Shown in pieces: positions 1-8,900 of a stretch of DNA of 64,000 bases. Each line of letters begins with the position of its first letter. Position 1 is the first letter of the stretch. Source of the stretch: Hyphomicrobiales bacterium (GTDB lineage: Bacteria > Pseudomonadota > Alphaproteobacteria > Rhizobiales > HXMU1428-3); contig JAJFHX010000015.1 in assembly GCA_021775425.1 (NCBI GenBank), forward strand, positions 62,001 through 126,000, written 5' to 3'. The notes below the pieces were generated by a model. The model had not been told where the DNA came from and made no database searches. It saw only the letters and a list, made by a program, of their open reading frames with translations. The position numbers and the translations under genes are program-made.

Positions 1-233
1 ACGACATCTTTATGGACTTCAACATTGGTTTTTAATTTCAGGACCTCTACAGTCAGGTTCTGATCTGTAGCGGATTGTGCTGCATAACCAGGTGTTGGCA
101 ACATGAGTACGATGTAAGTCAGCAATGTTGTGAACAGCAGTGTTTTAACCCTGACATTTCTTGTTGGCTTCGAGGTTGCATCAATAGCCGGATGGTTATC
201 AAGTCTTTGTTGAGCAATGGCTGATTGTCTCAT
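1..233 (-). CDS. flgA: Flagellar basal body P-ring formation chaperone FlgA, 5' part only
   Basis: The leftward frame enters the window edge open, so only about 77 N-terminal residues are visible. They show a polar N-terminus, a hydrophobic stretch at about residues 31-47 and an AxA-type signal cleavage region, followed by the start of a mature domain, consistent with a periplasmic chaperone. FlgA assists P-ring (FlgI) assembly. The identity rests mostly on position, because flgF-flgG-flgA is a standard order; the visible sequence itself is weakly diagnostic. The start at 233 is chosen because GAGGAAG lies just upstream. An in-frame ATG six codons earlier lacks a good ribosome site. Confidence 0.6.
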   Translation of the reverse strand, partial: MRQSAIAQQRLDNHPAIDATSKPTRNVRVKTLLFTTLLTYIVLMLPTPGYAAQSATDQNLTVEVLKLKTNVEVHKDV

Positions 234-285
234 GGGTCTGATCTTCCTCATCTTTTAGCTGTTCTCAGTTTCAAGGGGTTTGCTG

Positions 286-1074
286 TTATCTGACTATGTT
301 ACTTGTGGTTGACATCATTTCATCTGATGCACTGATGACTTTTGCGTTCATCTCATAAGCACGCTGGGCGGCGATGAGGTCTGACAGTTCTGAAACTGCA
401 TTGACGTTTGAATTTTCCAGAAATTTTTGCGATAGGGAGCCGAAGCCTTCTTCATCACCGACGCCATCAATCGGGGTGCCGCTGGCTGGGGTTTCAAGAT
501 AGAGGTTGTCACCGATTGACTGAAGGCCGGCTTTATTGACAAAACGGGAAAGTTGAATTTGCCCAAGATCGGTTGGTGTGGTGCTGGTGCCAGTTAATAC
601 CTGGACGGTGCCTTGTCTGTTAATTGTGATTGAGCGGGCATTGTTCGGGACTGTGATATTGGGTTGCACCTGAAAGCCGTCAAGGGTGACGAGGTTGCCG
701 TTTGCGTCTAACTCGAAGGAGCCGTCTCTTGTGTATGCGGTCTGTCCGCTTGGCAGTTCAACTGAGAAAAAGCCTTCACCGCGGATGGCGACATCGAGCT
801 CTTTATCTGTTTGTTGGAGATTACCCTGGCTCATGATGCGGGCGGTTGCACCGGTTTTCACACCGTAACCGATCTGGACGCCGGTCGGGATGATGTTACC
901 ACTGGCTGATGAATTGGCGCCGACCCGGCGGACATCCTGATAAAGCAGATCCTGAAATTCAGCGCGGACCTGTTTAAAGCCGGTTGTGCGCATGTTGGCG
1001 ATGTTATTGGAGATGACCTCAACATTCAGTTCCTGCGCCTGCATGCCGGTTGCTGCTATTCGTAAAGACTTCAT
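286..1074 (-). CDS. flgG: Flagellar basal-body rod protein FlgG (distal rod)
   Basis: The 262-residue product builds the distal rod of the flagellum, which passes through the periplasm and outer membrane. The N-terminus has the rod/hook signature (MKSLRIAATGMQAQ, then SNNIANMRTTGFK). The middle carries the flagellar basal-body core with GEGFF and the YTRDGSF motif. The C-terminus has the NVNAVSELSDLIAAQRAYE-type helix that stacks in the axial tube. Length matches the family. It lies 132 bp downstream of flgF and 52 bp upstream of flgA on the same strand, so the three are probably co-transcribed. Confidence 0.97.
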   Translation of the reverse strand: MKSLRIAATGMQAQELNVEVISNNIANMRTTGFKQVRAEFQDLLYQDVRRVGANSSASGNIIPTGVQIGYGVKTGATARIMSQGNLQQTDKELDVAIRGEGFFSVELPSGQTAYTRDGSFELDANGNLVTLDGFQVQPNITVPNNARSITINRQGTVQVLTGTSTTPTDLGQIQLSRFVNKAGLQSIGDNLYLETPASGTPIDGVGDEEGFGSLSQKFLENSNVNAVSELSDLIAAQRAYEMNAKVISASDEMMSTTSNIVR

Positions 1075-1206
1075 ATCAAATCCTATAAATCTGTTTGCCT
1101 CGGTTGCCCGGGGGCTTTATCAGTTTTTCGGTTTGGGGCTAATCTGGCCCCTTCGTTCATTTCAGTTCTGGCGGTCGTTAAAGTTTTTCATCATTTAGAT
1201 TTTTAC

Positions 1207-1947
1207 TTAGCTTGGTACTTGAGCGAGGCGGTTGATGGCATCACTTTTCAGCTCTTCTGATTTTTGCATCATGCGGGCTTGTGTTGTGTAAGCTCTGGTG
1301 GTTTCAATCATGTTGGTCAGTTCAATTACGGGTTTGACATTAGATTGTTCGACCATTCCCTGGAGGATGTTAGGTGCTTCAACCACAGCCGGTGCTTCAT
1401 TGGTGTTAAAGAGATTGAACCCATCTTTATTCAGTGCCTGTTCGTCTTTAAACTGCACAATCCGGATTGTACCTTTGTTACCTTCATTTGTTGTTATGGT
1501 GCCATCTCTGGCAATGGTGATGCCTGTTTCATTCGGTCCAAAAGCGATCTGACCATTTGTTCCCAGCACCGGATGACCAGCATTGGTGACAAGAATGCCT
1601 TCATTGCTTAGTTTGAATTCGCCGTTTCTTGTATAGCGCGGGCCATTTGGTGTGTTGACGGTGAACCAGCCTTTGCCACTGATGGCGATGTCCAGATCAT
1701 TGCCGCTCTGGCGCATGGGTCCTTCCGTCATATTATTGAGGACGGCTCTGTCATGTACATATGAGAGGGCTTTGTCGCGGCCCGAGAGTTCGGTCATTTC
1801 AGCGATTGGCATGCGAAACTCTTCAAGATGCACGCTGTCTCTTTTAAAACCTGCTGTGTTGATGTTTGCCAGATTATTGGCAATGACATTCATCCTGGTT
1901 TGTAGAGCCATTTGTCTGGATAAGCCGATACGGAGGGCATTTTCCAT
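1207..1947 (-). CDS. flgF: Flagellar basal-body rod protein FlgF (proximal rod)
   Basis: The 246-residue product is a proximal rod protein. The N-terminus MENALRIGLSRQMALQ plus NNLANINTAGFKRD is the rod signature. GKGWFTV and YTRNGEFKL mark the core domain, and the C-terminal NVKPVIELTNMIETTRAYT-type helix is the axial-stacking segment. A GAGGT ribosome site sits about 8 bases before the ATG. It is the first gene of the leftward flgFGA group and is divergent from fliL, so both directions probably share a control region at 1948-2241. Confidence 0.96.
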   Translation of the reverse strand: MENALRIGLSRQMALQTRMNVIANNLANINTAGFKRDSVHLEEFRMPIAEMTELSGRDKALSYVHDRAVLNNMTEGPMRQSGNDLDIAISGKGWFTVNTPNGPRYTRNGEFKLSNEGILVTNAGHPVLGTNGQIAFGPNETGITIARDGTITTNEGNKGTIRIVQFKDEQALNKDGFNLFNTNEAPAVVEAPNILQGMVEQSNVKPVIELTNMIETTRAYTTQARMMQKSEELKSDAINRLAQVPS

Positions 1948-2241
1948 GGTTGTTACCTCAAAAATTTAATTTTTCGCGCTTTTTCTGCTGGGCAAAAATT
2001 GCTGCATGAACGTTTGTAATTGATAATGCAGGAGCCATGCCAAATAAAAAATACAATAAAATCAATATGTTATAAAAAATCATGGTAAAAAATATATTTA
2101 CACCGGCAGAAATGACTCGGCAAAAATTTCCTCAATTTTAAATTTGGCAACTAATCATTAACTCTATTGGGGCTAGTAATGGTTGAGGGTGTGCGTCGAT
2201 CGGTGATTTTTCTATATGTTTTAAGGGGTTGTTTCAAAAAA
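1948..2241. promoter_or_regulatory. Divergent control region between flgF and fliL
   Basis: The 294 bp between the two flagellar start codons are strikingly AT-rich, especially 2041-2165, as expected for a divergent promoter region. I see several TTAA tetramers but no convincing full CtrA box (TTAA-N7-TTAA) and no sigma-54 -24/-12 pair. The region could shrink by 63 bp if fliL starts at the upstream ATG at 2179. Promoter positions are not assigned. Confidence 0.4.
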
Positions 2242-2748
2242 ATGGCTGAAGAAGATGAAGTAGCTGAGGGTGAGGAAGGTGCATCTGAGGAAGCTGCGAA
2301 GAAGAAGCGCAAGCTGATTATGATTGCTGCGCCGCTGGTCTTATTGATTCTGGGTGGTGGCGGATATTTTGCGGCTTCATATCTCGGGATGTTTTCTGAC
2401 GGCGATGAAATGGAAATGGCTGGAAAAATGCCACCAGCGAAACCTGCCTATTATCATGAATTACCGGAGATGGTGGTTAACCTCAGTAGTAAGGAAAAGC
2501 GGGCGCAATATTTAAAAATGAGAATTTCGCTTGAAGTTTCGGATGTGTCCGTTGCTGAAGCGATGCGACCGAATTTACCACGGGTGCTTGACCTGTTTCA
2601 GGTTTATCTGCGCGAATTACGGGCCTCTGACCTTGAAGGGTCGCAAGGGATTTACCGGCTCAAGGAAGAATTGCTGAAGCGGATTAATCTGGTTGTGCAT
2701 CCAAGCCGGGTGAACCGCATTCTTTTGAAAGAAATTATTATTCAATAG
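2242..2748 (+). CDS. fliL: Flagellar basal body-associated protein FliL
   Basis: FliL is a single-pass inner-membrane protein that surrounds the stator units and supports torque or stator stability. This product has a short acidic cytoplasmic N-terminus, a Lys/Arg patch, one transmembrane helix at about residues 29-49 and a periplasmic domain. The periplasmic domain contains the MVVNLSS and YLKMRISLEV beta-strand motifs and ends in LLKEIIIQ, a typical FliL C-terminus. I choose ATG 2242 (168 residues, MAEEDE start) because it fits family length and AAGGGG lies 13 bases upstream. ATG 2179 would add 21 residues. fliM follows after 12 bp. Confidence 0.9.
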   Translation: MAEEDEVAEGEEGASEEAAKKKRKLIMIAAPLVLLILGGGGYFAASYLGMFSDGDEMEMAGKMPPAKPAYYHELPEMVVNLSSKEKRAQYLKMRISLEVSDVSVAEAMRPNLPRVLDLFQVYLRELRASDLEGSQGIYRLKEELLKRINLVVHPSRVNRILLKEIIIQ

Positions 2749-2760
2749 GGCTTAATTTTT

Positions 2761-3924
2761 ATGTCAGATGATGATCTAGATCAGGATGCTATGGCCGCGG
2801 CATGGGGAGCCGCGCTTGATGATACTGATGAAGTCGATACAGCTGCGCTTGATGGTCTTGACAGTGACATGGCTGCCCAATGGGCTGCGATGGTTGGTGA
2901 GCCTGCTGATGAAGATGGCGGGGAACAAGGTGGAAGTGAGCGGATTCTCAATCAGGAAGAGATTGATAACCTGCTTGGGTTTGACCTTGATGAGCGCTCT
3001 CTGAATGACACCAGCGGGCTTCGGGCGATTATTAATTCGGCGATGGTTTCTTATGAACGCCTGCCGATGTTGGAAGTTATTTATGACCGACTTGTTCGGT
3101 TGCTGACAACCAGTTTGCGCAATTTCACATCTGATAATGTTGAGGTCAGCCTCGATACGATCAGCTCTATGCGGTTTGGTGATTATCTGAATTCAATTCC
3201 CTTACCGGCGATGCTGGCGGTTTATCGTGCAGTGCAGTGGGATAATCTGGCGTTGATCACGATCGATTCGGGTCTGATTTATGGCATTGTTGACATTCTA
3301 TTAGGCGGTCGCAGTTCACCCGCGGTTCGGGTTGAAGGGCGGCCTTATACAACCATTGAAACCAATCTTGTTTCAAGAATGGTTGAAGTGATTTTGAAAG
3401 ATAGCGAAACGGCGTTTCAACCGCTATATCCGGTTAAATTTGAGCTGGAGCGACTTGAGACCAACCCCAGATTTGCAACCATTGCCCGGCCTGCGAATGC
3501 AGCAATTGTTGTCAGGCTGAGGATTGATATGGAAGACAGGGGCGGCCGGGTTGAAGTGCTGCTGCCTTATTCAACGATTGAACCCATTCGTCATTTGCTG
3601 TTGCAAGGTTTTATGGGCGAGAAATTCGGCCGTGACCCTATTTGGGAAGGTCACCTGGCGAATGAAATCTGGAATACGGAAGTGCCGCTTGATGTGGTGC
3701 TGGATGAGTTTGAAATACCATTACACAAAATCATGAATTTAGAAGTTGGGCAGACATTACCCATGACTTGTACACCAGATGATCCGGTTCAGTTGAGGAG
3801 TAGTGGGATCAACCTTTCAAAAGGGTTTGTCGGGCAGTCTAACGGGAAAATGGCATTAAAATTAAACCGGGGTTTGGTGAATGATTTTACACCAGAACGT
3901 ACCCTGTTAACCGAACGGGGGTAA
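2761..3924 (+). CDS. fliM: Flagellar motor switch protein FliM
   Basis: FliM forms the C-ring middle layer that binds phospho-CheY and sets rotation direction. The 387-residue product has the EIDNLLG CheY-binding motif, the GGRSSP segment of the middle domain and a C-terminal SpoA domain with DVVLDEFEIPL and LEVGQTLP. Oddly, the EIDNLLG motif lies at residues 67-73 rather than at the extreme N-terminus. An acidic extension with two similar segments (DAMAAAWGAAL and DMAAQWAAMVG) precedes it. The gene is between fliL and the DUF6468 gene, with 4 bp to the latter, so translation is probably linked. Confidence 0.97.
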   Translation: MSDDDLDQDAMAAAWGAALDDTDEVDTAALDGLDSDMAAQWAAMVGEPADEDGGEQGGSERILNQEEIDNLLGFDLDERSLNDTSGLRAIINSAMVSYERLPMLEVIYDRLVRLLTTSLRNFTSDNVEVSLDTISSMRFGDYLNSIPLPAMLAVYRAVQWDNLALITIDSGLIYGIVDILLGGRSSPAVRVEGRPYTTIETNLVSRMVEVILKDSETAFQPLYPVKFELERLETNPRFATIARPANAAIVVRLRIDMEDRGGRVEVLLPYSTIEPIRHLLLQGFMGEKFGRDPIWEGHLANEIWNTEVPLDVVLDEFEIPLHKIMNLEVGQTLPMTCTPDDPVQLRSSGINLSKGFVGQSNGKMALKLNRGLVNDFTPERTLLTERG

Positions 3925-3928
3925 GGTT

Positions 3929-4906
3929 ATGATTGGATCTACATTAAGTCTGGTTATTGAGCTGATAATGGCAATGTTACTGGTTGTGACGATCAGCTAT
4001 TGTTTTATTGTCAACCGCAAGCTGAATGCGCTTCGCACAGATCAGAGTGGCATGCGCCATGTTATTGGTGAGCTGAACCGCTCAACTGAGCGGGCAGAAA
4101 ATGCCATTCGGAGCATGAGGCAAACAGCGCTGATGGTTGAAGGGCAGATCGCCGGTCAGGTGAATGCGGCGCAACAGGCTTCTGAGGAGCTTGGGCAAAA
4201 CCTTGAGCGAAGCAAAGAACTCAGAGATGTGGCGAGAAAGCTTTCTGATATTGATATCAATGCATTACGGGCGATAGAAAAAGATGTGAACCCGGCTGCG
4301 ATATCTGCGGATCAGATTGAATTATCAAAAAAACTAAAACGCCAGCGGCTTGGATTTGGGCAAAACAGATTTACCCCAGCAGGTGCGGCTTCTCCACGAA
4401 ACGAAGCTGTTGCTGACCGCGGTGTGAGTGAAGCCGGAGAAAAGACTTCAGTTCATCCAGCTATCCAGCCTTTGGTTCAGGCTTCGGTTCAGAATGTGGT
4501 GCAACATCCTGAGACTATAGACCGAAAGACTGAGGAACGTAAGTTTGTGGACCGAAAGTCTATGGAACGAAAGACCATGGCGCGAAATTCGCTCATGTCT
4601 CCGCCTGTGGCAGCGCCTGTGTCTTCAGCACCGATTGCTGAATTGCGCAAGGATGGTTCAACGGGTGGTTATTCTTCTGGTCATCTTAATGGCCAGCAAA
4701 ACACTGGCAGGTATTCAACACAATATACAAGTGTGAACACTGGTCTGAATGGAGGCCAGAATGCTGGTCAGAATCCTGTGCTGCAGGGCGGGCAGAACCT
4801 TGCTCAGATGCAGATGAGAGAGCAGCAGTTGGAGCAGCTCAAGCAGCAACGTCTGGCGCAGAGCTATGCGCAGCAGGCCGGTAATTATCAGAAAGTTAGT
4901 GCGTGA
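3929..4906 (+). CDS. DUF6468-type flagellar-cluster protein with repetitive C-terminus
   Basis: The 325-residue protein begins with one transmembrane helix (about residues 7-28, ending in VNRKLNALR), followed by a long predicted coiled coil to about residue 120. This N-terminal part matches the DUF6468 proteins found next to fliM in alphaproteobacterial flagellar loci, whose role is unknown to me. The rest is low-complexity: a run of RK-containing units around residues 195-220 (DRKTEERK, DRKSMERK), then a Gly/Asn/Gln-rich tract with GGQN repeats and a Gln-rich tail. It is sandwiched between fliM and the MotE-like gene, overlapping the latter as TGATG. A motor or stator accessory role is inferred from context only. 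Confidence 0.72.
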   Translation: MIGSTLSLVIELIMAMLLVVTISYCFIVNRKLNALRTDQSGMRHVIGELNRSTERAENAIRSMRQTALMVEGQIAGQVNAAQQASEELGQNLERSKELRDVARKLSDIDINALRAIEKDVNPAAISADQIELSKKLKRQRLGFGQNRFTPAGAASPRNEAVADRGVSEAGEKTSVHPAIQPLVQASVQNVVQHPETIDRKTEERKFVDRKSMERKTMARNSLMSPPVAAPVSSAPIAELRKDGSTGGYSSGHLNGQQNTGRYSTQYTSVNTGLNGGQNAGQNPVLQGGQNLAQMQMREQQLEQLKQQRLAQSYAQQAGNYQKVSA

Positions 4907-5682
4907 TGAATAATTTTAAATTGTTACAGCTTGTTGTTTTTGCCTGCACTTGTTTGCTGCTTCTGAAAAGTGCCGCTTTTGTATTTTCTGGTGGGAGTGT
5001 GCTGACGGGCACGGCTGAATTGAACGCACAGGAAGCCGGTGTTAAGTCAGACACAAAAGCCGGACAAAAAAAGGCTGCTGAAAAAAATCCCACTACGAAC
5101 GAAGATATGATGGGGCCTGTTCCTCAAAAAGAACAGAAAAACGCAGATGCGAAAGCTGTTATTAAAAATTTAAAACCGGACGACCTTGAAGGAACAAAAG
5201 TTCCGGCTTCTGCCTCTGAGCTGGATTTGCTTGAAAGCCTTTCATTGCGGCGCAAACAATTGAATGAGCGTGAAACTCAGCTCAGCCTGAAGGAAAACCT
5301 GCTGAAAGCGGCTGAGCAACAGATTGATGAGCGGATCAAACAACTCAAGGAAATAGAGGCGAAAATACAGGTCGATCTAAAAAAGCAGGATGTGATGCAT
5401 AATGAGCAATATAAGCGGCTGGTGAAGATTTATTCTTCAATGAAACCGAAAGAAGCTGCCCGGATTTTTGATGGTTTGCGGATGCCGGTACTTGTTGACC
5501 TTGTGCGGGCGATGAAAGCTTCAGCAGGTTCGCAGATTTTAGCAAAAATGAAACCAGAAAAAGCGCGCGAGCTGACATTGCTGCTGGCTAAGAAAGATCA
5601 GCTGATTACCCAGAAACAGAGCCTGATGAATAAGGAATTGCCATCTGTCATTGGAGATAAGCCAGCATTGAACAATCAATAA
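4906..5682 (+). CDS. motE: MotE-like flagellar protein with MgtE-N-like domain
   Basis: The product (about 258 residues) has an N-terminal membrane anchor or signal at about residues 3-28 and a charged spacer. A coiled coil (about 105-160, LRRKQLNERETQL region) follows, then a helical repeat domain (about 170-235) with YSSMKPKEAARIF and LAKMKPEKAREL. That repeat is the MgtE N-terminal-like fold used by MotE-family proteins, which in Sinorhizobium act as periplasmic chaperones for the motor protein MotC. The ATG at 4906 overlaps the preceding stop (TGATG); an in-frame GTG sits one codon earlier. The function here is inferred from family and from its place in the flagellar block. Confidence 0.75.
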   Translation: MNNFKLLQLVVFACTCLLLLKSAAFVFSGGSVLTGTAELNAQEAGVKSDTKAGQKKAAEKNPTTNEDMMGPVPQKEQKNADAKAVIKNLKPDDLEGTKVPASASELDLLESLSLRRKQLNERETQLSLKENLLKAAEQQIDERIKQLKEIEAKIQVDLKKQDVMHNEQYKRLVKIYSSMKPKEAARIFDGLRMPVLVDLVRAMKASAGSQILAKMKPEKARELTLLLAKKDQLITQKQSLMNKELPSVIGDKPALNNQ

Positions 5683-5860
5683 AAATCTGGTTCTGATCTT
5701 CTGAATTGCATGAATAAGTCGATGGGTAAGTCCGCTGAAATGTTTAGCAATTCGTTAATTTAATGGTTGAGAAACTCGCTCATTCATTAAAGGGGATTTA
5801 AGGAAAAAAGGGCACAATAGGCATATCTGATCCGCGATAAGTTGTGATTGGATAGCCCCT

Positions 5861-5880
5861 CAAAGTCGAGAACGACTTTG
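5861..5880 (+). promoter_or_regulatory. Perfect 8-bp stem hairpin in the leader of the giant TPR gene
   Basis: CAAAGTCG (5861-5868) and CGACTTTG (5873-5880) form a perfect inverted repeat around an AGAA loop. It is not followed by a T tract, so it does not look like a terminator. It ends 9 bases before an AAGGAGTG-type ribosome site and 24 bases before the ATG at 5905, so it would lie in the mRNA leader. A role in mRNA stability or translation, or as a protein site, is inference. Confidence 0.45.
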
Positions 5881-5904
5881 TCAGCAAGGAGTGCGTTTTA
5901 GGGT

Positions 5905-8900
5905 ATGGTGAAAGATTTAAGAGGTTTGGATGGAGAGGAAGTGGGGCGCCAGCATGGTTCCCTGCCTTTTTGTGTTTCTACACTCTTAAAAACTGTCAGC
6001 ACGCTGATTTCTATGGCCTTTGTTGCCATGATTTTATCTGCCACACCAGCTGTAGCTGTTCCTTTAAAAGTTAAAACAACGGCGACAGCCGAAAAGGGGT
6101 ATGGTCGGATTGTTCTCGATTTTGAGCGTTTGCCGGAATATGAGAGCGATATTGATGATACGATTCTGGTTTTTAAATTCAAGCAAGCTATAGGATTTGA
6201 CTTCGAAGATCTGGTTCGGCGTTTGTCTAATTATATCAGTGTTGCACGTGTTGACCCGGATGGACGCGCCTTTCGTTTTGCCTTTACTGATAGTTTTAAA
6301 GTCAATGTGATGGAGGCGGGCACCAAGATCTTTATTGATATTTTAGGGCGTGAATGGTCCGGAATGCCACCGAATTTACCGCAGGATGTTCTCAGAGAAA
6401 TTGCACGACGGGCTTCTGAAATCGAAGCAGAAAATTTTGCCCGCGAACAGCAAAAAAGAAGAGCCAAGGAAAAATATAAAGTCAGGCTTCGTACTGGAGC
6501 TTTGCCAACTTTCACTCGCTTGGTGTTTGACTGGGAAAAGTTTGTCACTGCCAAACTTGAGCGCCGGGGTGATACCGTTAACCTGACTTTCGGGCAGCCT
6601 TCTGAGCTGGATGTCGGGCGGGTGAGGCATGACCTGCCGAAATTTTTGCTCGATATAAAATCAGAGTCTACAGATGTTTCCACCATTGTCAGTCTTAGCC
6701 TGCCTTCTGATGCCAAAGTGCGGGGGTACCGTGAAGGGGAAGATTATGTCGTTGATATTTCACCTTCAGATGTGGGGCTTTCAGAAGAACTGAAGCAATT
6801 GCAGATCAAAGTTAAAGATGATGAAGGCAAGGCCGTTGGTCAGGAAGAAGTTCTGATATCGGGCCGAAAAACTGATGTGATACCAATGGATGAATTTTCA
6901 GGCGCTGGTGAAGACGTTAAAATGGTACGCTCAAAATTTTCGGATTTTAACCCGGATCGGTACAATCTTTCGATGTATGGAGATTCGCCTGATGCGGTGG
7001 GCTTGCCAGCACTTGGCAAAAAAGTTGTTGGATTTGATCAGACTGGCGGCAAATCGATTGATGATGGTGAACCCATTGCAGCCGATGTAAAAACCGGCAA
7101 AGCCTCTAAACGCAAAGATCAGCATCTGCCTTATTTGAAAGACATGGAAGATCATAATGAAATCTTCTTCCCGTTTAAACAGGCGGTGGCGGCTGCCGGA
7201 TTTATTCGCGGCGATACGGTCTGGATCATTTTTGACAGTTTTGTCGATATTGATTTGTCGCGGATTATGGAATCAGGCTCCCGGTTTATTAAGGATATTC
7301 GCAAATCTAAGCTCAATAACGGGCAGCTGATTTTGTTTAAACTCAAAAAGCCGATGCTTTTCGCGCTTGAATATAACGACTTTGTCTGGTCAGCGAAAAT
7401 TGGTGATATGGTGACTGCCAAAGCTGAAGTGATGAAACTCAGACGCAAGAAGACAGTTGATAAGAAACCTTATGTCAGTGTATCTGTTGAGCGGCCGTCA
7501 CATGCTTATTGGTTGAAGGATGAATCCATTGGTGACCGGATTGGCATGGTCACGACCTATCCTCCTGTTCATCATATCAGTAAACCTCAGGACTTTGTTG
7601 AGTTTTCCTCTTATGGCACCGCACAGGGAATTGCGATCAGCCCGAAAACGGATGATATTGAAATCAGGGTCGGGTTTCAGGAAGTTGTGATCTCGCGATA
7701 TGATGGTCTGCATCTTTCTGATGGGAGTATACCGCGAAACAATGCACGAAAGCCGCGGTCGAAAAAAGTTCTGAAGGATTATGGCTATATCGATTTTGAT
7801 CAATGGCGTTCTGCTGGGAATGGCACATTTGCTGATCAGATGGGTAATTATGAAGCCAGGATTGCAGAAGCTGAGGATGATCAGAAATATGAAGTGCGGC
7901 GTGATTACGCCCGCTTTCTTTTAGCGAATGAGCTTGCTCCGGAGAGCTATGGTATGCTGGAGCGTATTTTGATGGAGAAACCGGAACGCCAGAATGAGCC
8001 GGAAATTCGTGTGCTTCAAGGTGCTGCCAATGTAATGATGCGGCGCCCTAAAGATGCACTTAAAGCACTTTCATCCGGTATGCTGCACACAAATGAGCAT
8101 GCCTCGCTCTGGCGCGGTATGGCGAAGATCATGCTTGAGCAATGGTCAGATGCGGTCCGCCAGTTCAGGAACGGTGAAGATGCTGTCGGGTTGTATCCTG
8201 ATGTGCAGAGGGCCCGGTTTATGCTGGCGGCGGCGAAGGCTGCTAAAAAATTACAAAACTTTGCTTTGATGGGTGAATATCTGCAATTGGTGCCACGGGA
8301 AGTTGGCGATGAAATGGTGGATGTTGATACGCAGCTGATAAATGCGCAATATCTGAATGGACTTGGTAATCGTGAAGCGGCGCGTGAGTTGTTTGAAGCC
8401 GTGATTTTATCCGAACATGCACCAGCTGTGGCTCAGGCCAAGGTTGATTTGCTGAAACTTGACTTGAAAGAAAACAAGATAAACACGGAAAAAGCGATTG
8501 CTTTGCTTGAGGGCATGCAATTGATGTGGCGGGGTGATGACACGGAAGTTGAAATGCTTTCACACCTTTCAAATCTTTATGCATCAAATGGCCATTATCG
8601 GCAGGCCTTTGCGAATATGAAGCAGGCCGTTAAAGCGTTTCCCGCCAATGATAGTGCGCTAAAGATTCAGGATGATATGGGCAGGGTTTTTAAATCGTTG
8701 TTCCTGCAGAATAAAGTCACCAAAATGCGGCCGATTGAGGCGCTTAGCCTGTTTTATGATTATAAAGAACTGACGCCAATTGGCAGGGCAGGCGATGAGA
8801 TGATACGCATGCTGGCTGATAGATTAATTGATGTTGACCTGCTGGATCACGCGGCAGAACTGCTGGACCATCAGGTTTCTAAACGGGTACATGGATCGGC

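Noticed and set aside
1264..1611. Long open frames on the opposite strand of flgF and many other genes
   Set aside because: They lie wholly inside strongly supported genes, lack ribosome sites and show no recognisable protein features.
5745..5775. TTAA-rich stretch resembling a CtrA box
   Set aside because: No TTAA-N7-TTAA arrangement; only scattered half-sites in AT-rich DNA.
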